The translations under genes and the position numbers were made by a program. A stretch of DNA of 64,000 bases. Source: Shewanella nanhaiensis (GTDB lineage Bacteria > Pseudomonadota > Gammaproteobacteria > Enterobacterales > Shewanellaceae). The notes beneath the pieces were generated by a model. It was not told where the DNA came from. It saw only the letters and a list, made by a program, of their open reading frames with translations, and searched no databases. Location of the stretch: assembly GCF_019457885.1 (NCBI RefSeq), contig NZ_JAHZST010000013.1:62001-126000 (forward strand). The letters run 5' to 3'. Of this stretch, positions 1 to 8,385 are shown one piece after another (position 1 is the first letter of the stretch; the number at the start of each line of letters is the position of its first letter).

Positions 1-187
1 TGTTTGGACATTATTCTTATGCAGTGTGTTTAATTTAATAACTGCATAGAGTACCAGATTTTGGATAATTCCACCAAATTAGCTCAGGCCTTAGATAAGC
101 GCACATATCCGAGTTAAAATCTGACCTTAAATAATACAGATAAGAAAAACAGATAAAACTTGGTTAATACTTGCACTGGTCAAAATA

Positions 188-222
188 CTGTATATACTGA
201 CAGTTACTGTATAGAAAGACAG
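188..222 (+). promoter_or_regulatory. Two tandem LexA (SOS) boxes upstream of lexA
   Basis: Two matches to the gammaproteobacterial LexA operator CTGT-N8-ACAG lie in tandem: CTGTATATACTGACAG at 188-203 and CTGTATAGAAAGACAG at 207-222, separated by 3 bp (19 bp between centres, on nearly the same helix face). The second ends 8 bp before the lexA ATG, so the boxes overlap the expected promoter and leader. The paired arrangement resembles the autoregulated lexA operator of E. coli. It should repress lexA and the coupled sulA and release both after DNA damage. Confidence 0.92.
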
Positions 223-230
223 GATTGATA

Positions 231-848
231 ATGAGACCTTTAACACCACGACAAGCTGAAATTCTTGAACTAATTAAATGCAATATTGCCGAAACAGGCA
301 TGCCACCAACCCGTGCAGAAATTGCTAAACGTTTAGGTTTTAAAAGCGCCAACGCTGCTGAGGAACACCTAAAAGCCCTAGCTAAAAAAGGCTGTATTGA
401 GATCATTCCCGGTACATCTCGTGGTATTAGGTTAGCTCAAACAGAGGAGCTTGAAGAGCAAGGTTTACCTTTGATAGGCCAAGTTGCAGCTGGGGAGCCT
501 ATCCTAGCTCAAGAGCATGTTGAGCAGCATTATCAAGTTGATCCAAATATGTTCCACCCAAGTGCCGACTTTCTACTTAGGGTACGTGGCGACAGCATGA
601 AAGATATCGGTATTCTCGAAGGAGATCTTCTGGCTGTTCATAAGGCTGAGCAAGCAAGAAACGGTCAGGTCGTCGTTGCCCGTGTTGAAGATGATGTCAC
701 AGTTAAACGCTTCGAGAAAAAAGGCAGTACTGTTTACCTTCATGCAGAAAATGAAGATTACAGTCCTATAGTCGTTGATCTAACTAACCAAAGCCTAAGT
801 ATTGAAGGATTGGCTGTCGGTGTTATTCGCAATGGAGATTGGCAATGA
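231..848 (+). CDS. lexA: LexA repressor (SOS regulator, S24 peptidase)
   Basis: LexA represses DNA-damage genes and inactivates itself by RecA-stimulated autocleavage. The 205-residue product aligns end to end with E. coli LexA. It has an N-terminal winged helix (residues 1-65, with the TGMPPTRAEIA segment), the cleavage bond Ala87-Gly88 in QVAAGEP, the catalytic Ser122 in GDSMKD and the catalytic Lys159 in VTVKR. The reading frame can be extended to a TTG at 225, but the ATG at 231 has AGGA at 221-224 at good spacing and matches the family start. The stop overlaps the sulA start. Two LexA boxes precede the gene, so autoregulation is expected. Confidence 0.98.
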   Translation: MRPLTPRQAEILELIKCNIAETGMPPTRAEIAKRLGFKSANAAEEHLKALAKKGCIEIIPGTSRGIRLAQTEELEEQGLPLIGQVAAGEPILAQEHVEQHYQVDPNMFHPSADFLLRVRGDSMKDIGILEGDLLAVHKAEQARNGQVVVARVEDDVTVKRFEKKGSTVYLHAENEDYSPIVVDLTNQSLSIEGLAVGVIRNGDWQ

Positions 849-1357
849 ACACATTAATCGGCAATGGCCCAAGACATCCTGGACTTTGGATAGATCATCA
901 GACTCACTACTCCAGCCAGCTACAAAGCAGTACTATCTCTACAGTAACCAGCTCTACACAGGGGCGTGAAGAGTTAAAACAGGTGAGTTCACAGCTTGCC
1001 ACATTAAGCCAGCAGGGACAGTGGATAGTCTTAATCAGCCCACCGAATATAGGCTATAAGAAGATGTTGGCAGAAGCTGGTGTTAGAATGAACCGCGTAC
1101 TGCTAGTACATGCAAAAGATGAAGTGGAAACACTCTGGGCAATGGAAAAAGCACTAACAAGTGGCACCTCTAGCGCTGTGCTCTGTTGGACTCAATCGTT
1201 AGATGCACGTGATAGTCGTCGTCTTCAGATTGTTGCTAAAAGTGCTAGAGCATTGGGCGTGGTTATTGAAGATGCAAACTCAAGCTCTCAAGTAGAAGCC
1301 CATAACCCTATTATCGACTCAGCTTTGCAGCCAAGTTTATTTTCTTCCGTTCATTAA
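845..1357 (+). CDS. sulA: SulA-like SOS cell division inhibitor
   Basis: SulA binds FtsZ and blocks septation while DNA damage is repaired. The 170-residue product carries the SulA core: WIVLISPPNIGY (about residues 60-71), AGVRMNRVLLV, then ETLWAMEKAL and SAVLCW, as in the RecA-like SulA fold. The ATG at 845 overlaps the lexA stop (ATGA) and has GGAG at 834-837. A TTG at 839 would add only two residues. The overlap implies translational coupling to lexA, so the LexA boxes upstream of lexA control both. Lexa-sulA pairs occur in Pseudomonas, whereas E. coli sulA stands alone. A terminator follows 21 bp after the stop. Confidence 0.88.
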   Translation: MNTLIGNGPRHPGLWIDHQTHYSSQLQSSTISTVTSSTQGREELKQVSSQLATLSQQGQWIVLISPPNIGYKKMLAEAGVRMNRVLLVHAKDEVETLWAMEKALTSGTSSAVLCWTQSLDARDSRRLQIVAKSARALGVVIEDANSSSQVEAHNPIIDSALQPSLFSSVH

Positions 1358-1377
1358 TCTTTCCCCCCTATATCTTT

Positions 1378-1400
1378 AAGCCCCTTAATGGGGCTTTTTT
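1378..1400 (+). terminator. Rho-independent terminator of lexA-sulA
   Basis: A 7-bp perfect stem AAGCCCC / GGGGCTT with loop TTAAT is followed by a run of T. It lies 20 bp after the sulA stop. Confidence 0.9.
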
Positions 1401-1954
1401 GTCAGTATCACTTCGAAAAGTATCTAAATATCCAGCATATATAGAAAACTTTTAAGCTTATTTAAAGGGCTTTAAACCCATACACCATGAGGTTTTAGTG
1501 ATTTAAAAACTAATAACTATTTCTTCATCAATACCTTGGATTGAAAAACTTAGCAGTCTCCGAACTGGCTAAATACCTCTATGGAACGGCATTATTAATT
1601 TAAAAATAAAGAAAAAGTGATCTTGATCAATATTTCAACACACAGTAAGTTAGAAACATAACAACGATAATTTGTTATATCCAAAGCGATTTAGTCGTCT
1701 GCAAAGTAAATCAATTCCCAGTGATATAACTGCATTGTTTACCTAGCAGAAATCGGAACAGATATATTCTGTGGTAGGTACAGGTGTGGTTAACTTCAGC
1801 AGCAAAAAAGACTGCTAACTTTCACAATAAAAAGTAAAACCGCTAGCGTACTTTGAAGTCATCGTTGCTTTTTTGGGAACTGAAGAGTTTGCATAGAGCA
1901 GAGACTTACTGTGTGGCTCTTCTTTGTCTTATATTTTGGCAGAGGAGAAGTCTA
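1401..1954. other. Long non-coding leader/promoter region of the cox operon
   Basis: About 550 bp lie between the sulA terminator and the chosen coxB start. I see no convincing coding frame. The stretch is AT-rich and should hold the cox promoter. The one clear motif is a CRP/FNR-type palindrome at 1616-1631. The reading frame of coxB stays open back to a TTG at 1853, but those extra 34 residues look non-natural (no ribosome binding site, no family match). Confidence 0.6.
1616..1631. promoter_or_regulatory. Candidate CRP-type operator upstream of cox operon
   Basis: AGTGATCTTGATCAAT carries the half-sites GTGAT and ATCAA around a 4-bp centre. It matches the CRP consensus TGTGATCTAGATCACA in 12 of 16 positions. 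Its position about 330 bp before the coxB GTG is far but the true transcription start is unknown. CRP control of respiratory genes is established in Shewanella; binding here is inferred. Confidence 0.45.
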
Positions 1955-3490
1955 GTGAAGAAAGCGCTGTATTGTTTTCTGGCGTTGCTGTTTACGCCAC
2001 CCATGTTGGCATCAGAGATGCCCTTGAATATGACTCAAGGGGTCACGGAGATCAGTGGTAGGGTGTATAACCTGCATATGATCATCCTGTATATCTGTTG
2101 TGCCATCGGAATCTTGGTCTTTGGTGTGATGATCTATTCCATGATCAATCACAGAAAATCCAAAGGTGCGATTGCGGCTAATTTTCACGAAAGTACAAAG
2201 GTTGAGATAGCTTGGACCGTTGTGCCTTTTATCATCCTTATTTTAATGGCAATACCTGCCACTAAAACCCTGATCGCAATGGAAGATCCTTCCGATGCCG
2301 ATATCACAATTAAAGTTACTGGGTCTCAATGGAAATGGCATTACAGCTACTTTGATGAAGATATCGAATTTTACAGCTTGCTCTCCACTCCCAGAGAACA
2401 GATCGATGGCACTGAGGCAAAAGGAGAGAACTATCTCCTCGAGGTTGATAACCCCTTAGTCCTACCAATCAACAAAAAAGTGCGTTTTCTTATGACTTCA
2501 GAAGATGTCATCCACTCATGGTGGGTGCCCGCTTTCGCCGTTAAAAAAGATGCCAATCCTGGATTTATTAATGAAGCTTGGACACGAATAGACAAAACAG
2601 GCACCTATCGAGGCCAATGTGCTGAGTTATGCGGTAAAGATCATGGCTTTATGCCAATTGTGGTCAAAGCTGTTTCCGAAGCAGATTATGATACTTGGCT
2701 AGTCGAGCAGAAGAGTAAAGCAAGCTCTGCTGCCGCTGAAGCCCAAGCTGCGCTCAGTAAAACCTTGAGTATGGATGAGCTAATGACTCAAGGAGAGCAG
2801 GTATATATGGCAAACTGCGCAGCATGTCACCAACCTAACGGTGTGGGCCTGCCTGGTGTGTTCCCCTCTCTTATTGGCAGCCCAATGATTAAAGGCGCTG
2901 TCGCAGGTCATGTCGATATCGTCTTAAATGGTAAGCCCGGCACTGCGATGCAAGCATTCGCTAAGCAGTTAACAGCAACAGAAATTGCAGCTGTGGTTAC
3001 CTATGAGCGTAATGCATGGGGCAATGACTCAGGTGATACAGTTCAAGCCGCAGATGTCAGCTCCACTAACCCAGCTCCCGCAGTATCGAGCGAACCAGCA
3101 GTTCCAGTAACCTTACCTGAGATTGAGGAGGCCGCAGCAGAAGTGGTCGAAGAGGTTAAAGCTGTTGTACTAGATGACTTAACCATGGATGAACTCATGG
3201 CTATGGGCGAGAAGGTCTATATGACCAGCTGCGTTGCTTGTCATCAGGCAGCAGGAACAGGCCTGCCCGGCGCCTTCCCTTCATTAGTAAACAGCCCTGT
3301 GATCACAGGCCCAGTAACGGGCCACCTTGATATGGTTATCAAGGGTAAACCCGGAACCGCTATGCAGGCTTTCGGGGCACAATTAACGCCGCAAGAGATT
3401 GCAGCCGTGATCACTTATGAACGAAACGCATGGGGTAACAACACAGGCGATATGGTTCAGGCTGCTGATGTTAATCAGCATGGTCAATAG
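1955..3490 (+). CDS. coxB: Cytochrome c oxidase subunit II with two fused cytochrome c domains (caa3 type)
   Basis: Subunit II receives electrons at the CuA centre and passes them to subunit I. Product (511 aa): signal peptide 1-20, two membrane segments (about 42-63 and 84-107), and a periplasmic CuA domain with ligands H187, C222, E224, C226, H230 and M233. It is followed by two class I cytochrome c domains with haem motifs CAACH (288-292) and CVACH (426-430). The two haem domains are very alike and both begin with MDEL and end with YERNAWGN, so one arose by internal duplication; an Ala/Pro/Glu-rich linker (about 368-405) joins them. I chose the GTG at 1955, with AGAGGAG at 1941-1947, because it gives a proper signal peptide. 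The gene is first in the oxidase operon, 9 bp before coxA. Confidence 0.96.
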   Translation: MKKALYCFLALLFTPPMLASEMPLNMTQGVTEISGRVYNLHMIILYICCAIGILVFGVMIYSMINHRKSKGAIAANFHESTKVEIAWTVVPFIILILMAIPATKTLIAMEDPSDADITIKVTGSQWKWHYSYFDEDIEFYSLLSTPREQIDGTEAKGENYLLEVDNPLVLPINKKVRFLMTSEDVIHSWWVPAFAVKKDANPGFINEAWTRIDKTGTYRGQCAELCGKDHGFMPIVVKAVSEADYDTWLVEQKSKASSAAAEAQAALSKTLSMDELMTQGEQVYMANCAACHQPNGVGLPGVFPSLIGSPMIKGAVAGHVDIVLNGKPGTAMQAFAKQLTATEIAAVVTYERNAWGNDSGDTVQAADVSSTNPAPAVSSEPAVPVTLPEIEEAAAEVVEEVKAVVLDDLTMDELMAMGEKVYMTSCVACHQAAGTGLPGAFPSLVNSPVITGPVTGHLDMVIKGKPGTAMQAFGAQLTPQEIAAVITYERNAWGNNTGDMVQAADVNQHGQ

Positions 3491-3499
3491 GGGAACGCT

Positions 3500-5122
3500 A
3501 TGACTAGTACAACACACGATGCACAAGACAATATAGAGCCAGAACATAATCAAGCAGATCACCATGACGATCATCATGAAGCGATGCCTACTGGGATTAA
3601 ACGTTGGCTTTTCACTACAAACCACAAAGATATAGGCACGCTCTACCTCTGGTTCAGTTTCATCATGTTCCTCACTGGTGGCGCGATGGCCATGGTTATT
3701 CGAGCTGAACTTTTTCAGCCCGGACTCCAGCTTGTTGAGCCAAACTTTTTTAATCAGATGACCACAGTTCATGGTCTTATCATGGTATTCGGGGCGGTAA
3801 TGCCAGCCTTCACTGGATTAGCTAACTGGCTCATTCCCATGATGATTGGCGCGCCGGATATGGCACTGCCAAGAATGAACAACTGGAGCTTCTGGATCTT
3901 ACCTTTCGCTTTCGCTATCTTGCTGAGCTCTCTATTTATGGAAGGTGGTGGTCCCAACTTTGGTTGGACCTTCTACGCTCCCCTATCCACCACTTATAGC
4001 CCAGACAGCACTGCACTCTTCGTCTTTTCGGTGCATATTATGGGGATGAGCTCCATCATGGGTGCCATTAACGTGGTGGTGACAATCGTCAACATGCGTG
4101 CGCCTGGTATGACATGGATGAAACTTCCTCTGTTTGTGTGGACTTGGCTAATCACAGCTTTCCTATTGATTGCGGTGATGCCAGTTCTTGCAGGTACTGT
4201 GACCATGGTATTGACCGATAAATACTTCGGTACTAGCTTCTTCGATGCAGCAGGTGGTGGAGATCCTGTGATGTTCCAACATATCTTCTGGTTCTTCGGA
4301 CATCCGGAGGTGTACATCATGATTTTACCCTCTTTCGGTATCATCTCTGCCATTGTGCCAGCCTTCAGTCGAAAACCTCTGTTTGGTTACTCCTCCATGG
4401 TTTACGCAACCGCCAGTATCGCAATACTTTCATTCCTAGTGTGGGCCCACCACATGTTCACAACGGGTATGCCTGTTTTTGCAGAACTCTTCTTTATGTA
4501 CTGTACTATGCTGATTGCGGTGCCTACTGGGGTGAAAGTGTTCAACTGGGTCGCAACCATGTGGCGGGGATCAATCTCCTTTGAAACCCCTATGCTGTTT
4601 GCTGTCGCCTTTATTATTCTCTTTACCATTGGAGGATTTTCTGGATTGATGCTGGCGATCACCCCTGTTGATTTCCAATATCACGATACCTATTTCGTTG
4701 TTGCCCATTTCCACTATGTGTTAGTCACAGGCGCTATATTCTCAATCATGGCAGCGGCCTATTACTGGCTACCTAAGTGGACAGGCAATATGTACGATGA
4801 AAAGTGGGGCAAGATCCATTTCTGGACCTCTGTCATCTCGGTCAATGTGCTGTTCTTCCCGATGCATTTCTTAGGCTTAGCTGGTATGCCAAGGCGGATC
4901 CCTGATTACGCGGTGCAGTTTGCTGATGTAAACCAGATAGTTTCAATTGGCGGTTTCGCCTTTGGTTTATCTCAACTAATCTTCCTTTATGTGGTCATCA
5001 AGTGCATACGTAGTGGCGAAAAAGCCGAGGCAAAACCATGGGATGGCGCCGAAGGTTTAGAGTGGACTCTACCAAGTCCTGCTCCATACCACTCCTTTAG
5101 TACTCCACCGGAGATTAAATAA
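3500..5122 (+). CDS. coxA: Cytochrome c oxidase subunit I (haem-copper oxidase)
   Basis: This is the catalytic subunit, which reduces O2 at the haem a3-CuB centre and pumps protons. The 540-residue, 12-helix protein shows all ligands: H91 and H405 for haem a, H403 for haem a3, and H268, H317 and H318 for CuB. Y272 lies in GHPEVY for the His-Tyr cross-link. The E270 next to it marks the A1 type, and K346 fits the K channel. The N-terminal tail (residues 5-27) is unusually rich in His and Asp/Glu and might bind metal. Order coxB-coxA-ctaG-coxC is typical of aa3/caa3 operons. Confidence 0.98.
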   Translation: MTSTTHDAQDNIEPEHNQADHHDDHHEAMPTGIKRWLFTTNHKDIGTLYLWFSFIMFLTGGAMAMVIRAELFQPGLQLVEPNFFNQMTTVHGLIMVFGAVMPAFTGLANWLIPMMIGAPDMALPRMNNWSFWILPFAFAILLSSLFMEGGGPNFGWTFYAPLSTTYSPDSTALFVFSVHIMGMSSIMGAINVVVTIVNMRAPGMTWMKLPLFVWTWLITAFLLIAVMPVLAGTVTMVLTDKYFGTSFFDAAGGGDPVMFQHIFWFFGHPEVYIMILPSFGIISAIVPAFSRKPLFGYSSMVYATASIAILSFLVWAHHMFTTGMPVFAELFFMYCTMLIAVPTGVKVFNWVATMWRGSISFETPMLFAVAFIILFTIGGFSGLMLAITPVDFQYHDTYFVVAHFHYVLVTGAIFSIMAAAYYWLPKWTGNMYDEKWGKIHFWTSVISVNVLFFPMHFLGLAGMPRRIPDYAVQFADVNQIVSIGGFAFGLSQLIFLYVVIKCIRSGEKAEAKPWDGAEGLEWTLPSPAPYHSFSTPPEIK

Positions 5123-5124
5123 TC

Positions 5125-5688
5125 ATGGAGAAGGCAGAATCGAACAAAAAGCTGATCTCTATGCTAATAGCAGGTGCTATTGGCATGTTCGGCTTCGGTT
5201 TTGCCTTAGTTCCTCTCTATGATGTCCTGTGTGAGCAACTAGGAATAAATGGCAAAACCAGTAGTACAGCAAGCAGCTATCAAGCTATGACCATAGATAA
5301 AAGCCGAACGGTTACCGTTGAATTTATGGCGCAGATACAGAGTGATATGCCTTGGGAGTTTACACCAGAGATGAAACGTATGCAGGTTCATCCTGGTGAG
5401 TTAATAAGAACAAACTTTAAAGCGATAAACCTCTCAACGGAGGAGACGCTTGGACAGGCAATTCCATCTGTATCCCCAGGTCAAGGAGCGGCTTACTTTA
5501 ATAAAACAGAGTGCTTTTGCTTTAATCAACAGAGATTAACGGCCAAAGCCAGCGCAGAGTTACCGCTGATATTTTTTGTGGATCCGGATTTACCAGAATC
5601 CATATCAACATTGACTCTCTCTTATACCCTCTACAACATCACAGATCGTGGATATGTTGATGCGATAGAGCAAGGAGCAGCAAGATGA
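5125..5688 (+). CDS. ctaG: Cytochrome c oxidase assembly protein CtaG/Cox11
   Basis: Cox11 proteins deliver copper to CuB of subunit I. The 187-residue product has one N-terminal membrane anchor (about 9-31) and a periplasmic immunoglobulin-like domain. The copper motif CFCF has Cys130 and Cys132, preceded by YFNKTE. It starts 2 bp after coxA and its last 4 bases overlap the coxC start, so it is made together with the oxidase subunits. Length is normal for the family. Confidence 0.96.
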   Translation: MEKAESNKKLISMLIAGAIGMFGFGFALVPLYDVLCEQLGINGKTSSTASSYQAMTIDKSRTVTVEFMAQIQSDMPWEFTPEMKRMQVHPGELIRTNFKAINLSTEETLGQAIPSVSPGQGAAYFNKTECFCFNQQRLTAKASAELPLIFFVDPDLPESISTLTLSYTLYNITDRGYVDAIEQGAAR

Positions 5689-6560
5689 CAACTAAGCACG
5701 AACATTACTATGTCCCAGCCCAAAGCGCCTGGCCCATTATTGGCGCAATAGGGCTGTTTCTTATCGCCTTTGGCGCAGGAAGCTATGTACAACAACTCAA
5801 TACCGAGAGTAGTAGCGGCGGATATATACTACTCGCAGGAATCGCCGTCATTATCTATATGATTTTTGGCTGGTTCAGAACCGTTATCGCCGAGTCTATG
5901 AGCGGACTTTATTCCCAACAGATGGATCGTTCGTTCAGGCAGGGGATGAGCTGGTTTATCTTCTCTGAGGTGATGTTTTTTGCGGCATTTTTTGGCGCTC
6001 TGCTCTACGCCAGAATGATTGCGGTACCTTGGTTAGGTGGTGACTCTAATAATGCCATGACAAATGAAGTGCTTTGGCCTGGATTTGAGGCGATATGGCC
6101 CTTGGTCAAAACACCCGACGGTACAACGACCCAAGCAATGGGATGGACTGGCTTACCCCTTTACAACACCCTCATACTTCTCACCTCTTCAATCACCTTA
6201 CATATGGCCCATGTTAGCCTTGAAAAAGGAAAACGCTCGGCAATTGCAGTCTGGTTGGGAATAACGATTCTACTTGGCCTTGCCTTCTTAGGTCTGCAAG
6301 TAGAAGAGTATGTTCATGCCTATCAGGAGATGGGATTAACCTTAGATTCTGGCGTTTACGGCAATACCTTCTTCCTGCTAACTGGCTTTCACGGTATGCA
6401 TGTCACGCTGGGAACGGTATTTTTAATCGTACTCTTTTTCCGGGTTTTAAAAGGACATTTCACACCAGATAAGCACTTCGCATTTCAGGCTGGAAGCTGG
6501 TATTGGCACTTCGTTGACGTAGTTTGGTTATGCCTATTTATCTTTGTCTACGTCCTTTAA
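5685..6560 (+). CDS. coxC: Cytochrome c oxidase subunit III
   Basis: Subunit III is a seven-helix core subunit that stabilises proton uptake into subunit I. The 291-residue product has the family hallmarks: SEVMFFAAFFGALLYAR (about residues 87-104), MAHVSLEKG, LTGFHGMHVTLG and the C-terminal WYWHFVDVVWL. ATG overlaps the ctaG stop (ATGA), indicating translational coupling. A GC-rich hairpin follows at about 6572-6603 without a clean T run, so operon termination there is uncertain. Confidence 0.97.
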   Translation: MTTKHEHYYVPAQSAWPIIGAIGLFLIAFGAGSYVQQLNTESSSGGYILLAGIAVIIYMIFGWFRTVIAESMSGLYSQQMDRSFRQGMSWFIFSEVMFFAAFFGALLYARMIAVPWLGGDSNNAMTNEVLWPGFEAIWPLVKTPDGTTTQAMGWTGLPLYNTLILLTSSITLHMAHVSLEKGKRSAIAVWLGITILLGLAFLGLQVEEYVHAYQEMGLTLDSGVYGNTFFLLTGFHGMHVTLGTVFLIVLFFRVLKGHFTPDKHFAFQAGSWYWHFVDVVWLCLFIFVYVL

Positions 6561-6680
6561 TCGAAACAGATCTGCTGCGCATCTCTATTTGAGCACTGCG
6601 CGGCAACCCCTTTTTGAGTGTTCAACCAAAACTATTTATCAGAAAAGATAATCAGCACTCTAGTGAATGACTTTACTAAC

Positions 6681-6899
6681 TCAATATGGCCTTATATTGG
6701 GTGTGATAACACCTGTAGCCATGGCCAGCAATAGCAGCACAACCACCAGCACGGAGAAGATAACTCTACGACCAAGATATTGGCTCATGGGGACTTTACT
6801 CTCCCCTTTAACCATTATAAATAGGGCTCGGGCAAGATTAAATAAGATGAAAAGCAGTAGCAGTACTAAAACTAATTTAAACACCAATAGTGTATTCAC
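6681..6899 (-). CDS. DUF2909 family small twin-transmembrane protein
   Basis: This 72-residue protein consists of two hydrophobic helices (about 4-27 and 45-65) joined by a short polar loop with KGES. That is the layout and length of the DUF2909 family, which lies next to cytochrome c oxidase genes on the opposite strand in Pseudomonas and relatives. The GTG start at 6899 has GAGG (plus-strand CCTC at 6907-6910) seven bases upstream, which fixes the start. The + strand frame through the same DNA is only an artificial extension of SURF1. Role unknown; a part in oxidase assembly is inferred from context only. Confidence 0.8.
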   Translation of the reverse strand: MNTLLVFKLVLVLLLLFILFNLARALFIMVKGESKVPMSQYLGRRVIFSVLVVVLLLLAMATGVITPNIRPY

Positions 6900-6933
6900 T
6901 CGTAATCCTCGGCTATTTTGGAGAGGCACCAAA

Positions 6934-7629
6934 GTGCTGGTTATGCTTGCTACTGTGAGTCTGTTTTTGCTTCTGGTCAAGCTAGGTTTCTGGCAGTTAT
7001 CCCGCGCAGAGTTAAAAGAGGACCTACAATCTCAACTGACCTCTAGGCAAGCCGCGGCTCCACTCTCATATCGTCAACTGCTTTCACTTCCTGCGAGCGA
7101 GCCACTCACAGGTTATAGACTTAGCGCCACGGTCACTCCGGTGGGGAATAAAGTTTTTTTACTCGACAATCAAATCTTTAATGGTCAAGTTGGCTACCTT
7201 GCACTGCAAGTTATGCAGGTCAATCCCACGGCCCCTTGGTTACTGGTTGAACTCGGATTTGTCCCTGCTGGAAATGACAGAAGAGTGCTCCCTAAACTGC
7301 CACACATTAATCAACCTCAACCCCTCACTGGACGCCTTTATCAGAAACAAGCGAACCCCATGAGCTCAGATCTTCTGGCCGAAGAGGGATGGCCTAAAAG
7401 AGTTCAGAACTTAAATATTTCACAGATAGAAACTAGCTTGAATCATCCTGTGGCATTAGCAGTGCTTCAACCAGAGAGCATTAAAGGCATCGACTTGCCC
7501 CATCCATGGCAACCGATCCCACTCTCAGCTCAAAAACACTTAGGTTATGCCCTACAGTGGTTTTCTATGGCTGTTGCATTTGCACTTCTCGTGCTCTACT
7601 TCATCAGAGTCAGGATAAGAAAGAAATAA
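6934..7629 (+). CDS. SURF1 family cytochrome oxidase assembly protein
   Basis: SURF1/Shy1 proteins help insert haem A into subunit I. The product (231 aa from the GTG at 6934) has an N-terminal helix followed by the hallmark GFWQLSRA, a periplasmic domain including PWLLVELGFVP, and a C-terminal helix after the LGYALQWF motif. The frame is open back to 6667, but that part overlaps the DUF2909 gene on the other strand. GGAGAGG at 6920-6926 sits seven bases before the GTG and supports the short start. The two genes are therefore divergent, with starts only 34 bp apart. Confidence 0.9.
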   Translation: MLVMLATVSLFLLLVKLGFWQLSRAELKEDLQSQLTSRQAAAPLSYRQLLSLPASEPLTGYRLSATVTPVGNKVFLLDNQIFNGQVGYLALQVMQVNPTAPWLLVELGFVPAGNDRRVLPKLPHINQPQPLTGRLYQKQANPMSSDLLAEEGWPKRVQNLNISQIETSLNHPVALAVLQPESIKGIDLPHPWQPIPLSAQKHLGYALQWFSMAVAFALLVLYFIRVRIRKK

Positions 7630-7839
7630 TAAAAACAATAAGATGACAATAAGTACAAATGACTATTGCCAACAGAAACAAGACCAAGTAGGTTAGGTAT
7701 TAAGCAGTTTTTTACTACCAATACAGATAATAAAAATCGTTTCCTAGCCGTCTCGGGAAACAAAATTAGTGTTACCTCGATAGAGAGAGCCCCTAATTTT
7801 TTAGGCGATCCCGCGAGGTATCTAACGAGAGGAGAGAGT

Positions 7840-8385
7840 ATGAACTCCCCAAAAAAGAGCGGCAAGAAACCACTTCTCATTTTACTACTGGTATTTATCC
7901 TACCTGTGGTCGCCGCAAAAATTGTGCTGAGTTTAGATCTGTATCAAGGGGGCGCTACCAATAAGGGAGAGCTACTTACTACAGGTACCAGTTACTCCTC
8001 TCTTGCCATGGAAAACCCTAAACCTAAAGAGTGGCAACTTCTCTACCTACTCCCTGAAAACTGCGAGCAGGTTTGTCAAGATCGTCTCTATATTCTTCAA
8101 CAAAGCCACGTGGCTTTAGGAAGAGAGCAAGACAGAGTTCATACCCTAATATTAGTTAACGATAAAAGTGATACTTCCGCACTATCAAACAGCTCATTTG
8201 AGACAGCCAAAGCAAATAATCAGATGAGTGAGATGCTCAGCCAGCAGCAGATGATCATTGTCGATCCATTAGGCAGTTTAGTGATGCGATACCCTTCTGT
8301 ATCGGGTCGAGAGCAGCAGATCCTCCAAGGCAAATCCCTAGTATCAGATCTTAGAAAAATGCTGAAACTGTCGAGGGTTGGCTAA
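7840..8385 (+). CDS. Membrane-anchored conserved hypothetical protein of the cox locus
   Basis: The 181-residue product has a lysine-rich N terminus, one membrane helix (about 11-30) and a periplasmic domain. That domain contains WQLLYLLPENCEQVC and a later IVDPLGSLVMRY segment, which looks like a thioredoxin/SCO-type fold in which the two Cys (in CEQVC) are kept. A gene of this kind usually sits between SURF1 and ctaA in gammaproteobacteria. GAGAGGAGAGAG directly precedes the ATG at 7840; an in-frame ATG at 7666 has no good ribosome site and would bury the helix. The stop overlaps the ctaA start by one base. A role in oxidase assembly is inferred. Confidence 0.82.
   Translation: MNSPKKSGKKPLLILLLVFILPVVAAKIVLSLDLYQGGATNKGELLTTGTSYSSLAMENPKPKEWQLLYLLPENCEQVCQDRLYILQQSHVALGREQDRVHTLILVNDKSDTSALSNSSFETAKANNQMSEMLSQQQMIIVDPLGSLVMRYPSVSGREQQILQGKSLVSDLRKMLKLSRVG

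Noticed and set aside
1..187. Window start upstream of lexA
   Set aside because: AT-rich and non-coding as far as can be seen. It is probably a divergent promoter region, but no element other than the SOS boxes can be supported.
164..406. Open frame of 80 codons on the - strand over the lexA start
   Set aside because: It lies antisense to lexA and its SOS boxes and has no recognisable product.
1853..1954. 34-codon N-terminal extension of coxB from a TTG
   Set aside because: No ribosome site, and it would place the signal peptide internally. The GTG at 1955 is preceded by AGAGGAG.
6667..6933. Upstream part of the longest SURF1 frame
   Set aside because: It has low-complexity Ser/Thr sequence, no SURF1 similarity, and overlaps the DUF2909 gene, which has a good ribosome site on the other strand.
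7666..7839. N-terminal extension of the small cox-locus protein
   Set aside because: No ribosome site; the ATG at 7840 follows GAGAGGAGAGAG and gives a normal N-terminal anchor.
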